Below, in pieces: positions 52,104 to 61,772 of a stretch of DNA of 64,000 bases. Source of the DNA: Nonomuraea sp. SBT364 (GTDB lineage: Bacteria > Actinomycetota > Actinomycetes > Streptosporangiales > Streptosporangiaceae); contig NZ_LAVL01000001.1 of the NCBI RefSeq assembly GCF_001083785.1, positions 62,001-126,000 of the forward strand, written 5' to 3'. Position 1 is the stretch's first letter. Each line of letters starts with the position of its first letter. The notes beneath the pieces were generated by a model. It was not told where the DNA came from. It ran no database searches and saw nothing but the letters and a program-made list of their open reading frames with translations. The position numbers and the translations under genes are program-made.

Positions 52104-52846
52104 AGCGCGCCGATCCTGATCCGTCCGGCGTACCGGGCCTGCAGGGCGTCGTTGTGCGCGTCGGCGCCGGGAATGTTGGCCGACAGGTAGGTGGGCGGGA
52201 CCATCCCCGCCGCACTCAGCAGGCCGATCGCCTCGGCGACCATCAGTTGGACGGCCAGGGCCGAAGTGATCGAGGAGATGCCGCACACCGGACCGTGCTC
52301 GGTCTCCAGCACTGCGTCACCGTACGGCGCGAGGTTGTCGATCACGACGTCGGCCAGTTCGAACAGCCGCTCGCCTGACGGGTGGCGTGAGGTGATCGCG
52401 CTCGTGTGCGCCATCGACGTGATCGCGATGAGCGGCAGCCCGCGCTGCTTGACCAGCTTCGCCATCTCCACGGTCGAGCCGTTGCCACCGGAATTGGAAG
52501 CGATCATGAAAACGTCGTGCGGGCCGATCGTGTGCAGGGCCAGCACGTGGTGAGCGGTCTTCGGATCGCGCTCGGCCAACGGGTCGAAGTCTCCGGGGCT
52601 CGCCGAGCCGAGTACCACCGGGTCGCGCAGGGCGAGCCGGTTGGCCGGGATCAGGCCGCCGGCACGTCCGGCCAGCTCCAGCGCGGCTGCCTCGGAATGG
52701 CCGGTGCCGTAGGCGTGGACCACCCCGCCCGCCCGCACCGCGTCGGCGATCAGCGCTCCCGCACGCCTGATGGCCGGCGACTGGGTCGCGACCAGTTGAT
52801 CGACGCGTTCGCGCGTCGCCTCGGCGAAAGCTGTCACAAGGTCCAC
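52100..52846 (-). CDS. SIS-domain protein, sugar isomerase/etherase-like
   Basis: 248 residues. The SIS fold shows VVHAYGTGHSEAAALELAGR and the second phosphosugar loop IASNSGGNGSTVEMAKLV. Such proteins isomerise or cleave phosphosugars (AgaS/MurQ-like). Here it sits with an RpiR regulator, importer and sugar kinase, all typical of GlcNAc or MurNAc use. GTG 52844-52846. Substrate inferred, not shown. Confidence 0.88.
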   Translation of the reverse strand: MDLVTAFAEATRERVDQLVATQSPAIRRAGALIADAVRAGGVVHAYGTGHSEAAALELAGRAGGLIPANRLALRDPVVLGSASPGDFDPLAERDPKTAHHVLALHTIGPHDVFMIASNSGGNGSTVEMAKLVKQRGLPLIAITSMAHTSAITSRHPSGERLFELADVVIDNLAPYGDAVLETEHGPVCGISSITSALAVQLMVAEAIGLLSAAGMVPPTYLSANIPGADAHNDALQARYAGRIRIGAL

Positions 52847-52856
52847 AGGGTGCTCC

Positions 52857-53666
52857 TCAACGGTTCATGCCGGCGGTGAGGCCGGCGACGATCTGGCGCG
52901 TGGCGAGGACGAAGAGGACGACGAGGGGGATCGTCGTCATCACCAGCCCGGCGAAGAGCGTCCCCCAGTCGTTCTGGAACTCGCCGAAGAAGTGGGTGAG
53001 CCCGACAGGCAGCGTCAGCTTGCTCTCGTCGCGCATCAGGACGAGCGGGTAGAAGAAGTCATTCCACAGAGGGACGAACTGGAAGACGATCACGGTCGCG
53101 ATGGCGGGCCGTACCAGAGGCAGCATCACGTGCCAGAACGTCGCCAGCGGCCCCGCCCCGTCCAGCGAGGCCGCCTCGTCGAGCTCGTACGGCAGTTGCC
53201 GGAAGAACGCGGTGAGCACGAAGACGTTGAACGGGATGGACCCCGCCGCGTAGACGAGGATCAGGCCGAGCAGCGAGTCGATCAGCCCCAGGCTCTCCAG
53301 CAGGTAGAACAGCGGCAGCACGCCGAGGTGCGCGGGCAGCGTCATGCCGGAGATGAAGTAGGCGGCGAACAGCCCGCGCCCGGCGAAGCGCCTGCGCCCG
53401 AGCGGATAGGCCGCCAGCAGCGACACGGCGGCGCCAAGCAGCACCGCCGACACCACGACGATCAGCGAGTTGACGACGTAGGTGGAGAAGGAAGCCTCGG
53501 TCCAGGCCTTGGCGTAGTTGCCGAGATCCGGCCCCGTGGGCAGTCCGAGCGGATCATCGAAGATGTCCGCGGTCGGCCGGAAGGAGCTCAGCAGCATCAC
53601 CAGGAGGGGCGCCATGGAGAAGACGGCGTAGCCCCACAGCAGCAGTTTGATCCACAGAGTCTTCAC
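52857..53666 (-). CDS. ABC sugar importer, permease subunit 2
   Basis: 269 residues, six predicted helices and EAA loop DEAASLDGAGPLATFWHVML. GTG 53664-53666 overlaps the upstream permease stop. It pairs with 53663-54559; the SIS gene starts 11 bases downstream of it. Confidence 0.93.
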   Translation of the reverse strand: MKTLWIKLLLWGYAVFSMAPLLVMLLSSFRPTADIFDDPLGLPTGPDLGNYAKAWTEASFSTYVVNSLIVVVSAVLLGAAVSLLAAYPLGRRRFAGRGLFAAYFISGMTLPAHLGVLPLFYLLESLGLIDSLLGLILVYAAGSIPFNVFVLTAFFRQLPYELDEAASLDGAGPLATFWHVMLPLVRPAIATVIVFQFVPLWNDFFYPLVLMRDESKLTLPVGLTHFFGEFQNDWGTLFAGLVMTTIPLVVLFVLATRQIVAGLTAGMNR

Positions 53667-54559
53667 GCCTTCCTCCTCAGTACGCGTTGCAGCAGGAGGG
53701 TCGAGCCGAAGATGAAGGTGAACATGAGGACCGCCAGGGACGAGGACGTGCCCATGGCGTTGACGTCGCCCGAGGCGAACGCCGCGCGGTAGAACAGCAG
53801 GCCCAGGACGTCGGTGGCGCCCGCCGGCGCGCCGTTCGAGCCGCCGAGGGCGTACACGAGGGCGAAGGTGTTCATGCTGCCGATGAAGCTCAGGATCGTG
53901 ATGGTGCCCATCGCGGGACGCAGCAGCGGCAGCGTGATGCGCCAGAACACCTGCGAGGAGCCGGCCCCGTCGGTCCTGGCCGCTTCCGCGTACTCCTGCG
54001 GGATGCCGCCGAGGGCGGCGCTGAACAGCAGCATCGGGAAGCCGACCCACTGCCACGTCATGATCACGATGACGGTCGGCAGGGCCGTGGCGGGATCGCC
54101 CAGCCACGGCATCGCGAGCCCGTCCATGCCCGCCCCGCTCAGCAGCGCGTTGACCGGCCCGAAGGTCGGGCTCAGCAGCAGCGTCCAGAGGTAGCCGATG
54201 ACGAGCGGGTTGACCAGGTACGGCAGGGCGAACATCGTCTGCAGGAGGCGTTTGCCCCGCCGGGCCCGCGACAACGCCAGTGCGAACGCCAGCCCCAGCG
54301 TATTCTGCACGAGCATGGTGCCGGCGAACAGCAGGAAGTTGTGGCCGAGCGCGGGCAGGAGCTGGTCAAGAAAAGACTCGGTGAGCAGCGCCGCGTAGTT
54401 GGCGAAACCGGCGAAGGTGTCGCGCAGCGTGCCCTTCCAGGTGAACACGCTGTAGCTCAGACCGGTGAACAGCGGATAGATGACGAAGACGGAGTACAGC
54501 AGGAAGGCGGGGATCAGGAACAGGTACGACGACCCCCGCCGGGTGGTGCTCAGAGCCAT
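53663..54559 (-). CDS. ABC sugar importer, permease subunit 1
   Basis: 298 residues, six predicted helices and EAA loop AEAARTDGAGSSQVFWRITL. ATG 54557-54559 overlaps the end of the binding-protein gene by ten bases. Part of the amino-sugar-type importer; no ATPase in the operon. Confidence 0.93.
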   Translation of the reverse strand: MALSTTRRGSSYLFLIPAFLLYSVFVIYPLFTGLSYSVFTWKGTLRDTFAGFANYAALLTESFLDQLLPALGHNFLLFAGTMLVQNTLGLAFALALSRARRGKRLLQTMFALPYLVNPLVIGYLWTLLLSPTFGPVNALLSGAGMDGLAMPWLGDPATALPTVIVIMTWQWVGFPMLLFSAALGGIPQEYAEAARTDGAGSSQVFWRITLPLLRPAMGTITILSFIGSMNTFALVYALGGSNGAPAGATDVLGLLFYRAAFASGDVNAMGTSSSLAVLMFTFIFGSTLLLQRVLRRKA

Positions 54560-55806
54560 GTGGCCACGCTCTGGTCGAGCCGTTCGGCCGCTTGCTGTGC
54601 CGTGATGCGGCCCAGCAGCATCTCCTGCAGCGCCTTGGAGAAGACGGTCTGCGAGGACGGGTTGCCGTACGCGAACTCGTTCATGAAGTACGTGGCGCCC
54701 TGCTGGTCGAAGGTGGTGGAGACCTCCTTGAGCAGCGGGTCGGTCGGCGTGACGCCCGGTACGGCGGAGAAGACCCGCAGCGTGTCGGTGTAGAGCTGGC
54801 CGTAATCCTTGGAGGCGAGCCAGGCGGCGAACTTCAGCGCCTCCGCCTTGTACTTGGTCTTGGCGCTGACGCCGTACGACCCGTCGGTGAAGCCGGGCAT
54901 CAGGCCCTGCCCGCCCTTGGGCGCGGGCGGGGTGAAAACGCCCAGTTCGATGCCCTCGGCGTTCTCGGTGAAGAAGTTCAGCTCCCACAGGCCGCCGGGG
55001 AACATGGCCGCCTTGCCGGAGGAGAAGAGGATCTGGGCGTCGGTGTAGGAGACTCCCGTCATGTCGTCGGGGAAGTAGGGCCGGAGCTTGTTGAGCTGGT
55101 CGATGCCCTCGACGAACGCCGGGTCGGTGAACTTCTTCGTCTTGGCCCTGACCTCGTCGAGGAAGGCGTCCCCGCCCCAGTTGGCGGTCCCGAAGACGCC
55201 GGCCACGATGGGCAGCATCCAGTCGTCCTTGCCGCCGAACGCGAACGGGATGATCTCCTTGGCCTTCAGCTTCTCCGCAGCCGCGATCATGTCGGCCCAG
55301 GTCCGCGGCGGGGAGATGCCATGGTCAGCGAAGATCTTCTTGTTGTAGATCACTTGCAGGGTCTGCACGGCGAACGGCACCCCGTAGACCTTGCCGTCCT
55401 TGTCGCCCTTGGCGGAGCGCAGCACGCCCTCGTCGTAGTCCTTGAGCCCGGGGATGTCGGCGGCCTCCAGCGGCAGCAGCCTGCCCGCCTCGACGAGCGG
55501 CTGCAACTTGGGGCCGGCGCGTAGCCACGCCAGGTCGGGGCCGCTGTCGCCGGCCAGGCCCGTGGCGAGGATCGTGTCGTACTCAGTAGCGGTGGTGAAG
55601 GACCGGGCGTCGACGTCGATGCCCGGGTTGAGTTTCTCGTACGCCGCGAACATCTTGTCGAAGTTCTCCTCCGGCCCCCATCCCCAGACGGACAGGGTGA
55701 CCTTGTCCTGGGACTGGGATGGTGACAGGGCGGAGGACGAGGTAGAGCTGGGCGCGCAGGCGGCGACCGACAGCAGGACGACGGCGGCAAGGGGGGCCAG
55801 ACGCAT
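54550..55806 (-). CDS. ABC sugar importer, solute-binding lipoprotein
   Basis: 418 residues. Lipobox VAAC, then Ser-rich linker and the family-1 binding fold (VTLSVWGWGPEENFDKMF, VYGVPFAVQTLQVIYNKKIF, FGGKDDWMLPI). It is the first importer gene after the RpiR regulator, 12 bases away. It should bind an amino sugar or its oligomer, judged by neighbours. Confidence 0.92.
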   Translation of the reverse strand: MRLAPLAAVVLLSVAACAPSSTSSSALSPSQSQDKVTLSVWGWGPEENFDKMFAAYEKLNPGIDVDARSFTTATEYDTILATGLAGDSGPDLAWLRAGPKLQPLVEAGRLLPLEAADIPGLKDYDEGVLRSAKGDKDGKVYGVPFAVQTLQVIYNKKIFADHGISPPRTWADMIAAAEKLKAKEIIPFAFGGKDDWMLPIVAGVFGTANWGGDAFLDEVRAKTKKFTDPAFVEGIDQLNKLRPYFPDDMTGVSYTDAQILFSSGKAAMFPGGLWELNFFTENAEGIELGVFTPPAPKGGQGLMPGFTDGSYGVSAKTKYKAEALKFAAWLASKDYGQLYTDTLRVFSAVPGVTPTDPLLKEVSTTFDQQGATYFMNEFAYGNPSSQTVFSKALQEMLLGRITAQQAAERLDQSVATWL

Positions 55807-55818
55807 GAAGGCTCCTGG

Positions 55819-56703
55819 TCAGCGTTGGGGCAGGCGGTGCTTGGCGACCGCCTCCGTGGCGGCGGTCAGCAACTGGTCACTGGTCTCGTGGGTGCGCTGG
55901 ACCACGCCGATGTACAGGCAGTCCAGGACGAGCATCTGGCTGTGGCGGGCGGCCACCCCTCCGGCGCGGAAGGGGGTGTCACGCGCCGCGGTGGTCAGAA
56001 CGATGTCGGCGATCTCCCCGAGCGGGCTGCGGGGGAAGTTGGTTACGGCGATGGTGATCGCGCCGCGCTCCTTGGCGATGGACAGCGGCTCGACGACCTC
56101 GGACGTGGTGCCCGAATGCGAGATGCCGAGCGCCACGTCGCGATGGTCGCGCGCGTTGGCGCTGCAGACGGCGTTGTGGACGTCGGTCCACAACGCGCAC
56201 GGCCGGCCGATGGCGTGCAGCCTGAGGTGCAGATCCATGGCCACCCCGGCACTGCCCGCGACGGCGAAGACATCGATGAACCTGGCCCGCACGAGGGCGG
56301 AGACCGCCCGGTCCACGGCGGTGACGTCCAGGTGCGCCGCGGTCTCCTCCATGGCGCGCACATCACTGGCCAGCAGGCTGCGCAGCACCACGCTCGCCGG
56401 GTCGTCGGGAGAGAAGGCGATGAGCGCGGTGTCGCGCGGGTTGGCGGTGGTGCGCCCCTGTTCTGCCGCGAGGGCCAGCCTGAGCTCAGGATAGCCGGCC
56501 AGGCCCAGCTCCCGGCAGAACCGGGTGATGGTGGTCAGCGAGGTGGCGCAGCGTTCGGCCAGCTCGGTGATGGTGGACGCGGCCACGGCGGCGGGCTCGG
56601 CGAGGATCATCTCGGCGATGCGCCGATGGGCGGCGGTCAACGTGGGCTCGATCCCGCGGATACGAGTGAGGATGAAGGAATAGTTCTCTGCCGGCTCGGC
56701 CAT
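55819..56703 (-). CDS. RpiR/MurR-family regulator with SIS domain
   Basis: 294 residues. N-terminal HTH_6 (TITELAERCATSLTTITRFC) and C-terminal SIS effector domain binding a phosphosugar (DVALGISHSGTTSEVVEPLS). Such regulators control MurNAc/GlcNAc or related phosphosugar genes. It heads the operon that contains the importer, SIS protein, hydrolase and broken kinase, and probably senses the kinase product; loss of the kinase could therefore disturb control. Confidence 0.94.
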   Translation of the reverse strand: MAEPAENYSFILTRIRGIEPTLTAAHRRIAEMILAEPAAVAASTITELAERCATSLTTITRFCRELGLAGYPELRLALAAEQGRTTANPRDTALIAFSPDDPASVVLRSLLASDVRAMEETAAHLDVTAVDRAVSALVRARFIDVFAVAGSAGVAMDLHLRLHAIGRPCALWTDVHNAVCSANARDHRDVALGISHSGTTSEVVEPLSIAKERGAITIAVTNFPRSPLGEIADIVLTTAARDTPFRAGGVAARHSQMLVLDCLYIGVVQRTHETSDQLLTAATEAVAKHRLPQR

Positions 56704-56880
56704 GGGAGAAATTTCCTCTATCCATGCTCAGTATGTCAATAGTTCACCAAGATGAGCTGGATCGGACGCCGTGTTGATGTGAATAATTCCCTTGAGTAGA
56801 CCTCGTCGCGAGAGTCTTTACTTTTCGACATGCGCGTGGCTACGCTCGCCCCCCGACAGACACCCCCCGAAGGGACGCAC

Positions 56881-58536
56881 ATGCGTAACTTGCTCGCCAC
56901 GCTGCTGCTGGGCGGAACGGCCCTGCTGCCCGGCCAGGCCGCCACCGCCACCACGACCGGCACGGTCGACATCCAGCTGCTGGGGATCAACGACTTCCAC
57001 TCGGCGCTGTCCTCGAGCTTCGCCATGACGCCTGACGGCCCGGTCGAGGCGGGCGGCGGCGAATACCTGGCGGCCCACCTGAACCGGCTCCAGCGGGACA
57101 ACCCGAACGGCACGCTACGGCTCTCCGCCGGCGACAACATCGTCAACAGCCCTGCTTCGGCCGTTCTGCACGACGAGCCAGCCATCGAGGCACTGTCCCT
57201 CATGCGCCTGGACGCCTCCAGCGTCGGCAACCACGAGTTCGACCGCGGCCTGACCGAACTACGCAGGCTACGGGAGGGCGGCTGCCATCCCATCGACGGC
57301 TGCGCCCTGGGCCGCTTCAAGGGCGCTTCGTTCCCCTACCTGGGCGCGAACATCGTCGACACCACCACGGGCAAGCCCGCCTTCGACCCCTACTACGTCA
57401 AGACGGTGAAGGGCGTCAAGGTCGGCGTCATCGCCGTGACGCACAAGAGATCCCTGTTCGAGGCCCCCTCCCCCACCGCCCCGCTGGAGGGCCGCGACGA
57501 GGCCGAGGCCGTCAACACCTACGTCGGCGAGCTCAAGGCCAAGGGTGTGCGCACCATCGTCGTCCTGCTCCACCAGGGCGGCGGCCAGACCGGCGGCGGC
57601 CTTCCCAACGAGTGCGGCAACCTGGCCGGGCCGGTCAAGGACATCGTGGCGAGGTTCGACACCGAGGTCGACGCCGTGTTCTCCGCCCACACCCACAACC
57701 CGTACAACTGCGTGATCAACGGAATCCCCGTCACCCAGACGTCGGGATTCGGCCGCGAGATCACCCGCCTCAACCTCACCGTTGACAGTGCCACGGGCAA
57801 CCCGGTCGCTGCGAAGGCCGACAACATCACCGTCTCCCACGACATCCGGCCCGATGCGCGAGTCGCCGCCCTGCGCCGCCGGGCCGACGAGCAGGCCCAC
57901 CGGCTGATGAACCGGCCCGTCGGCCTGATCACACGCGACCTCACGGCGGCCAGGAACGCCGCCGGCGAGTCCACGATCGGCCACGTTCTCGCCGATGCCC
58001 GCCTCACCGCCACCTCCTCCGCCGAGACCGGCGGCGCCCAGATCGCCATCCAGCCCCCGTACGGCGGAGGCATCGGCGGCGACCTGTACGTCTCGGCCAC
58101 CGGCAACGACCTGCCCAACCTGGTCACCCACGGTGAGGCCATTCGTGTCCAGCAGTTCGGCAACATGCTGGTGACGATGACGCTGACCGGAGAGCAGGTC
58201 GAGCGACTCCTGGAGCAGCAGTGGTGCGGCCAGACCACGGCCAGGGTCCTCGGCGTCTCCCAGGGCTTCACCTTCACCTACGACAACGCCAGGCCCGCCT
58301 GCGACAAGATCGACCCGGCGACCATCAAACTCGGCGGCACCGCCATCAGCCCCACGGGGAACTACCGCCTGACGGCCAACTCCTTCATCGCCGGCGGCGG
58401 GGACGGATTCAGCGTGCTGACCGAAGGAACCGACCGGGTGGAGAAGGTGCGCGACATCGAGGCGCTGGAGGCCCACATCCGCGCCAACAGCCCGCTCCAG
58501 CCCCCGGCGCTGGGCCGCATCACCCGCCTGAACTAG
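56881..58536 (+). CDS. Secreted 5'-nucleotidase/UshA-family phosphoesterase
   Basis: 551 residues. Signal peptide MRNLLATLLLGGTALLPGQA, then a metallophosphoesterase domain with motifs GINDFHSAL, AGDNIVNS, GNHEFDRG, LLHQGGG and FSAHTHNPYN. The 5_nucleotid_C substrate domain follows (GESTIGHVLADA, FGNMLVTMTLTGEQV). ATG 56881 follows GAAGGGA. It hydrolyses extracellular nucleotides or sugar nucleotides to supply phosphate or nucleosides. Divergent from the RpiR gene. Confidence 0.94.
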   Translation: MRNLLATLLLGGTALLPGQAATATTTGTVDIQLLGINDFHSALSSSFAMTPDGPVEAGGGEYLAAHLNRLQRDNPNGTLRLSAGDNIVNSPASAVLHDEPAIEALSLMRLDASSVGNHEFDRGLTELRRLREGGCHPIDGCALGRFKGASFPYLGANIVDTTTGKPAFDPYYVKTVKGVKVGVIAVTHKRSLFEAPSPTAPLEGRDEAEAVNTYVGELKAKGVRTIVVLLHQGGGQTGGGLPNECGNLAGPVKDIVARFDTEVDAVFSAHTHNPYNCVINGIPVTQTSGFGREITRLNLTVDSATGNPVAAKADNITVSHDIRPDARVAALRRRADEQAHRLMNRPVGLITRDLTAARNAAGESTIGHVLADARLTATSSAETGGAQIAIQPPYGGGIGGDLYVSATGNDLPNLVTHGEAIRVQQFGNMLVTMTLTGEQVERLLEQQWCGQTTARVLGVSQGFTFTYDNARPACDKIDPATIKLGGTAISPTGNYRLTANSFIAGGGDGFSVLTEGTDRVEKVRDIEALEAHIRANSPLQPPALGRITRLN

Positions 58537-58767
58537 GACTGTTTCCTGGTTCATGTGACGGCGGGTTCCAGCACTTGACGAATATAGGATGAAAGACTCA
58601 TACGCATTCCCAGCAGTCAAAACGACAGAATCTAGATAGTAAATGACAGTTTTTCACTCTATCGACCTCCTTGCGTCGGGATAGTTTCAACGAAGAAGGG
58701 CCTCAGTTCGAGCTGTTCTGGACTGCGGCGGCGAGTTCAGCTGGAGCCCTCCGTCCCGAGAAAGGAA

Positions 58768-59042
58768 CGAAGATCCACGATCAGACGCAGTTTACGCGGG
58801 CTGGCACTCGCATCGATCATGGCTGCGGGTATCGGCATGGCGGCGGCGCCGGCGAGCGCGGCCATGACACCGCCCCGCAGCTCGTCGAGCGCACGTCAGC
58901 CGAGGTTCCGGGCCACTGGGAGCGCGCCGGCGAATACGCCACGTGGAGAGAATGCAACGACGCCGGCAAACTCTGGGGCGGTCGCTACACCTGCGAACGA
59001 AACGTTCTGAACAAATGGGTGCTTTTCGTCTGGGTCGAATAA
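58768..59042 (+). pseudogene. Frameshifted small secreted protein
   Basis: One frame encodes a signal-peptide-like segment (RRSLRGLALASIMAAGIGMA then AAPASAA, 58786-58860). A second frame encodes a protein-like end with two Cys (PGHWERAGEYATWRECNDAG, GRYTCERNVLNKWVLFVWVE, ending 59042). They are out of phase, with the switch around 58865-58905, and no good start codon precedes the signal frame. Probably a decayed member of the small exported proteins common here. Low certainty. Confidence 0.4.
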
Positions 59043-59197
59043 CGTCCTCGCGCGAGACTTGAAGAGCGGCACCGCTCCGGGACTGATGGGATCGAGTTAT
59101 GGCACGTCCGGCCGGACCACCCGGCTGAATGGGCCGCGATGAAAGCGGTGGCACGGCTTCGCCTTCATCGCGGCCCCGGCACAGCTGATCGGGACGG

Positions 59198-61555
59198 TCA
59201 GGAACCGCTCGCCTCGATGTCGGCCAGCGCCTGCCGAGTACGACGGGTCAGCGGGTGTTCGGGGCCCAGGAGCCGCTCGCGATCGGCCAGCACCCGGCGC
59301 AGCAGGTCGGCGGCCTCGCCTCGCAGCCCCTGCTCCGCCAGCAGCTCGCCCAGATTGTGCCGCGTGCGGAGCGTGCTGGGGTGGTCGACTCCCACCAGCC
59401 GTTCGCGATCGGCCAGCACCCGGCGGTACGACCTCGTCGCCTGCTGGAGGTCGCCGAGCCTGAACTGGGCCCAGGCCAGGCTGTGGCGCGTACGGAGCGC
59501 ACCGAGGTGTTCGGGACCCAGCGCCCGATCGTAGATCTCCAGGAGTTCCCGGTAGAGCTGCTCGGCCTGCGCGTAACGCCCTTGCTGGGCCATGGTCCAC
59601 GCGACGCCGTAGCGAGCGGACAACGTTTCCGAGTCCTCGGCGCCGAAGACGTTCTCGTTCCGTACCGCGAGCTCACGATAGAGGGCCTCGGCCTCCTCGT
59701 ACCGCCCCTGATCACCGAGCACCCAGGCCAGGCCGTGCAACGTGCGCAGGGTGTCCGGATGATCGAGCCCCATGGCGCGCTCCTGGTCGGCGAACAGCCG
59801 GCGGAAGTGCGTCTCCGACTCCTCGTACCGTCCCTCGGCCTCCAGGACGTCGGCAAGCCTCTGCCGGAGCGCGAGAACCGGCGGATGGGTGCCTTTCAGC
59901 GCCGCCCCGGTTCGCAGGGCCTCCTCCAGCAGGTGCTTGGCCTGCGGCAGTGAACCGCTCTGCCGCAGCGCGTCGGCGGTCGTGGAAGCGGCGAGCAGCA
60001 GGGCGTCAGCCGACCGGAATCGCCTCGGCAGACCGGGCGCCAGGAGCGCGAGGACATGACTGCCGAGCAACTGCCAGGTGGGCCAGTGCGTGGGGTCTCG
60101 CGGGTCCAGCCTCGTCGCGGCTCTGCTGACGAGTCGCACCGCGACCCGGTGGGCGGGATCCATGGCGAACCGCCGCCACAGGGTCAGCGGCCACAGGCGT
60201 CGAGCCGTGAGCTTGCTCCGGATCGTCGCGGCGATCAACGGGTGCATGGAGATCCCTCCACGGGGATTGGACGCATCGCGGTCGATGAGGCCCAGCTGAT
60301 CGAGGGCGGACAGCGCCTTGGCGACGTCGTCGGGCTCCCGCGCACCGACCGCGCCGGCGATAAAGGGGTAGTCCAGCACCTCTGCGGGGATCTGCGGCCC
60401 GGGCGCGAACCAGGCCAGGATCTCCATCAGTGGCCGGGCCGCGTGGACTCCCCTCGCCCCGATGGCGTCGAGACTGATCTCCCAGGTGCGAGTGATCATC
60501 ACGCGGTCCTCACTCGCCGCTCCGCGCAGGTCGCCTGCCCGCAGCTCGATCGTCTTGCCGAAGTCCGCGTCCAGGTCGCTTCGGTACGCGAGGAAGCTCC
60601 GGTGGCGAGCGTACGGCGAACGGAGATAGTTGCCCGCGATGTGCAGGGCCAGCGGCAGGTCTCCGAGCTTCCGCGCGAGCGATTCGGCATTCGACGGATC
60701 GGGCGCGGCGGGCACGAGGTCACGCAGGACCTCCCCGGCGTCGGCGTTCGCCAGCGGTTCGATCACGTGGACGTCGCAGAGCCGCCCCCAGCTCACCGGG
60801 TCCCGGTTGCGGCTGGTGACCACGACCATGCAGGAACGGCTCTGCCTGAGCCAGCCGGTGCCGTCGGCAAGGTCCCCTACCTCGTCGAGATTGTCCAGGA
60901 CCAGCAGGCAACCACTCGCCCCGGCGTCGGCGGCCGTCCAGAACAGGTCGGCGGCGTTCCGCCGCCCGCTCAGCGCTTCCTCCACCAGAAGCGCCGGCAC
61001 GCCGAGATCGTCGCGCGCGATGCGCATGAGCGTGGCCGTCACCGCCTGCTCGTCATCGGCGACCACCCACCAGACTCGCCGGCCTTCCCGCTGCCATTCG
61101 GCGGCGAACCGCAGCGCGATGGCCGACTTGCCGACTCCCCCGAGACCCGCCAGCACCTGAGGGGACATGAGGGTGCCGGCCGCCCTTCGCCGGAGCTCGT
61201 GGAATACCGGTTCGCGCCCGACGACCCTGACCGGCAGTCGCCCCGTCGGCGCGGTCACCGACAGGTCGCCTGTGACGACGTCGTCCGCGCCTCCGCTCTG
61301 CGGCGCGGGCCCGCGGCCGCGGTACTGGAACATCAGGGTGACGATCGCGATGCCAAGACTGGCAACGCCCGCGACCATGCTGATCACGCTCGCCCGTTTG
61401 TCCAGGGCATCCATCGGATCGGCCTGGGCGCCATCGGGAATGGCGAAGAAGGCGACCAGCCCGGCCGTCAGCAGTCCGATGGCGAGGACGCCGACGGCGA
61501 TCACGGCGACCGTCCCGGCCGCCCGGCGGGTCCTGCCGTACCGAGCAAACCTCAT
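59198..61555 (-). CDS. NB-ARC STAND ATPase with two membrane helices and TPR repeats
   Basis: 785 residues. I chose ATG 61553-61555. Two N-terminal helices (VAVIAVGVLAIGLLTAGLVA, SMVAGVASLGIAIVTLMF) precede an NB-ARC domain with P-loop AGLGGVGKSAIAL and Walker B CLLVLDNLDEV. Winged-helix and helical parts follow, then six or so ~42-residue TPRs of the kinesin-light-chain type (repeated DHPDTLRTLHGLAW patterns) to the C-terminus. NLR-like signalling ATPases of this layout act as ligand-triggered switches. Single gene with no evident effector domain or operon partner. Confidence 0.88.
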   Translation of the reverse strand: MRFARYGRTRRAAGTVAVIAVGVLAIGLLTAGLVAFFAIPDGAQADPMDALDKRASVISMVAGVASLGIAIVTLMFQYRGRGPAPQSGGADDVVTGDLSVTAPTGRLPVRVVGREPVFHELRRRAAGTLMSPQVLAGLGGVGKSAIALRFAAEWQREGRRVWWVVADDEQAVTATLMRIARDDLGVPALLVEEALSGRRNAADLFWTAADAGASGCLLVLDNLDEVGDLADGTGWLRQSRSCMVVVTSRNRDPVSWGRLCDVHVIEPLANADAGEVLRDLVPAAPDPSNAESLARKLGDLPLALHIAGNYLRSPYARHRSFLAYRSDLDADFGKTIELRAGDLRGAASEDRVMITRTWEISLDAIGARGVHAARPLMEILAWFAPGPQIPAEVLDYPFIAGAVGAREPDDVAKALSALDQLGLIDRDASNPRGGISMHPLIAATIRSKLTARRLWPLTLWRRFAMDPAHRVAVRLVSRAATRLDPRDPTHWPTWQLLGSHVLALLAPGLPRRFRSADALLLAASTTADALRQSGSLPQAKHLLEEALRTGAALKGTHPPVLALRQRLADVLEAEGRYEESETHFRRLFADQERAMGLDHPDTLRTLHGLAWVLGDQGRYEEAEALYRELAVRNENVFGAEDSETLSARYGVAWTMAQQGRYAQAEQLYRELLEIYDRALGPEHLGALRTRHSLAWAQFRLGDLQQATRSYRRVLADRERLVGVDHPSTLRTRHNLGELLAEQGLRGEAADLLRRVLADRERLLGPEHPLTRRTRQALADIEASGS

Positions 61556-61772
61556 GGCGCAAGCGTGCCGCCCCGGCCGCGAGTCCGCCAGGGCATGGAG
61601 CACCATCCGGCGCGGCTGACGAGTGCCGGCGTTCCTCGAACATGCGGGGTCGTTCGTCGACTGCCCAGGCCATGCATGCCCGCTGGCAGTTCGCGGACTG
61701 ACCGGCATCGGGCGGCGCGTGGATGGGATGGCCGTGAGCCCGGCCATCCCACCCACGGTGACGGTCGACGGC

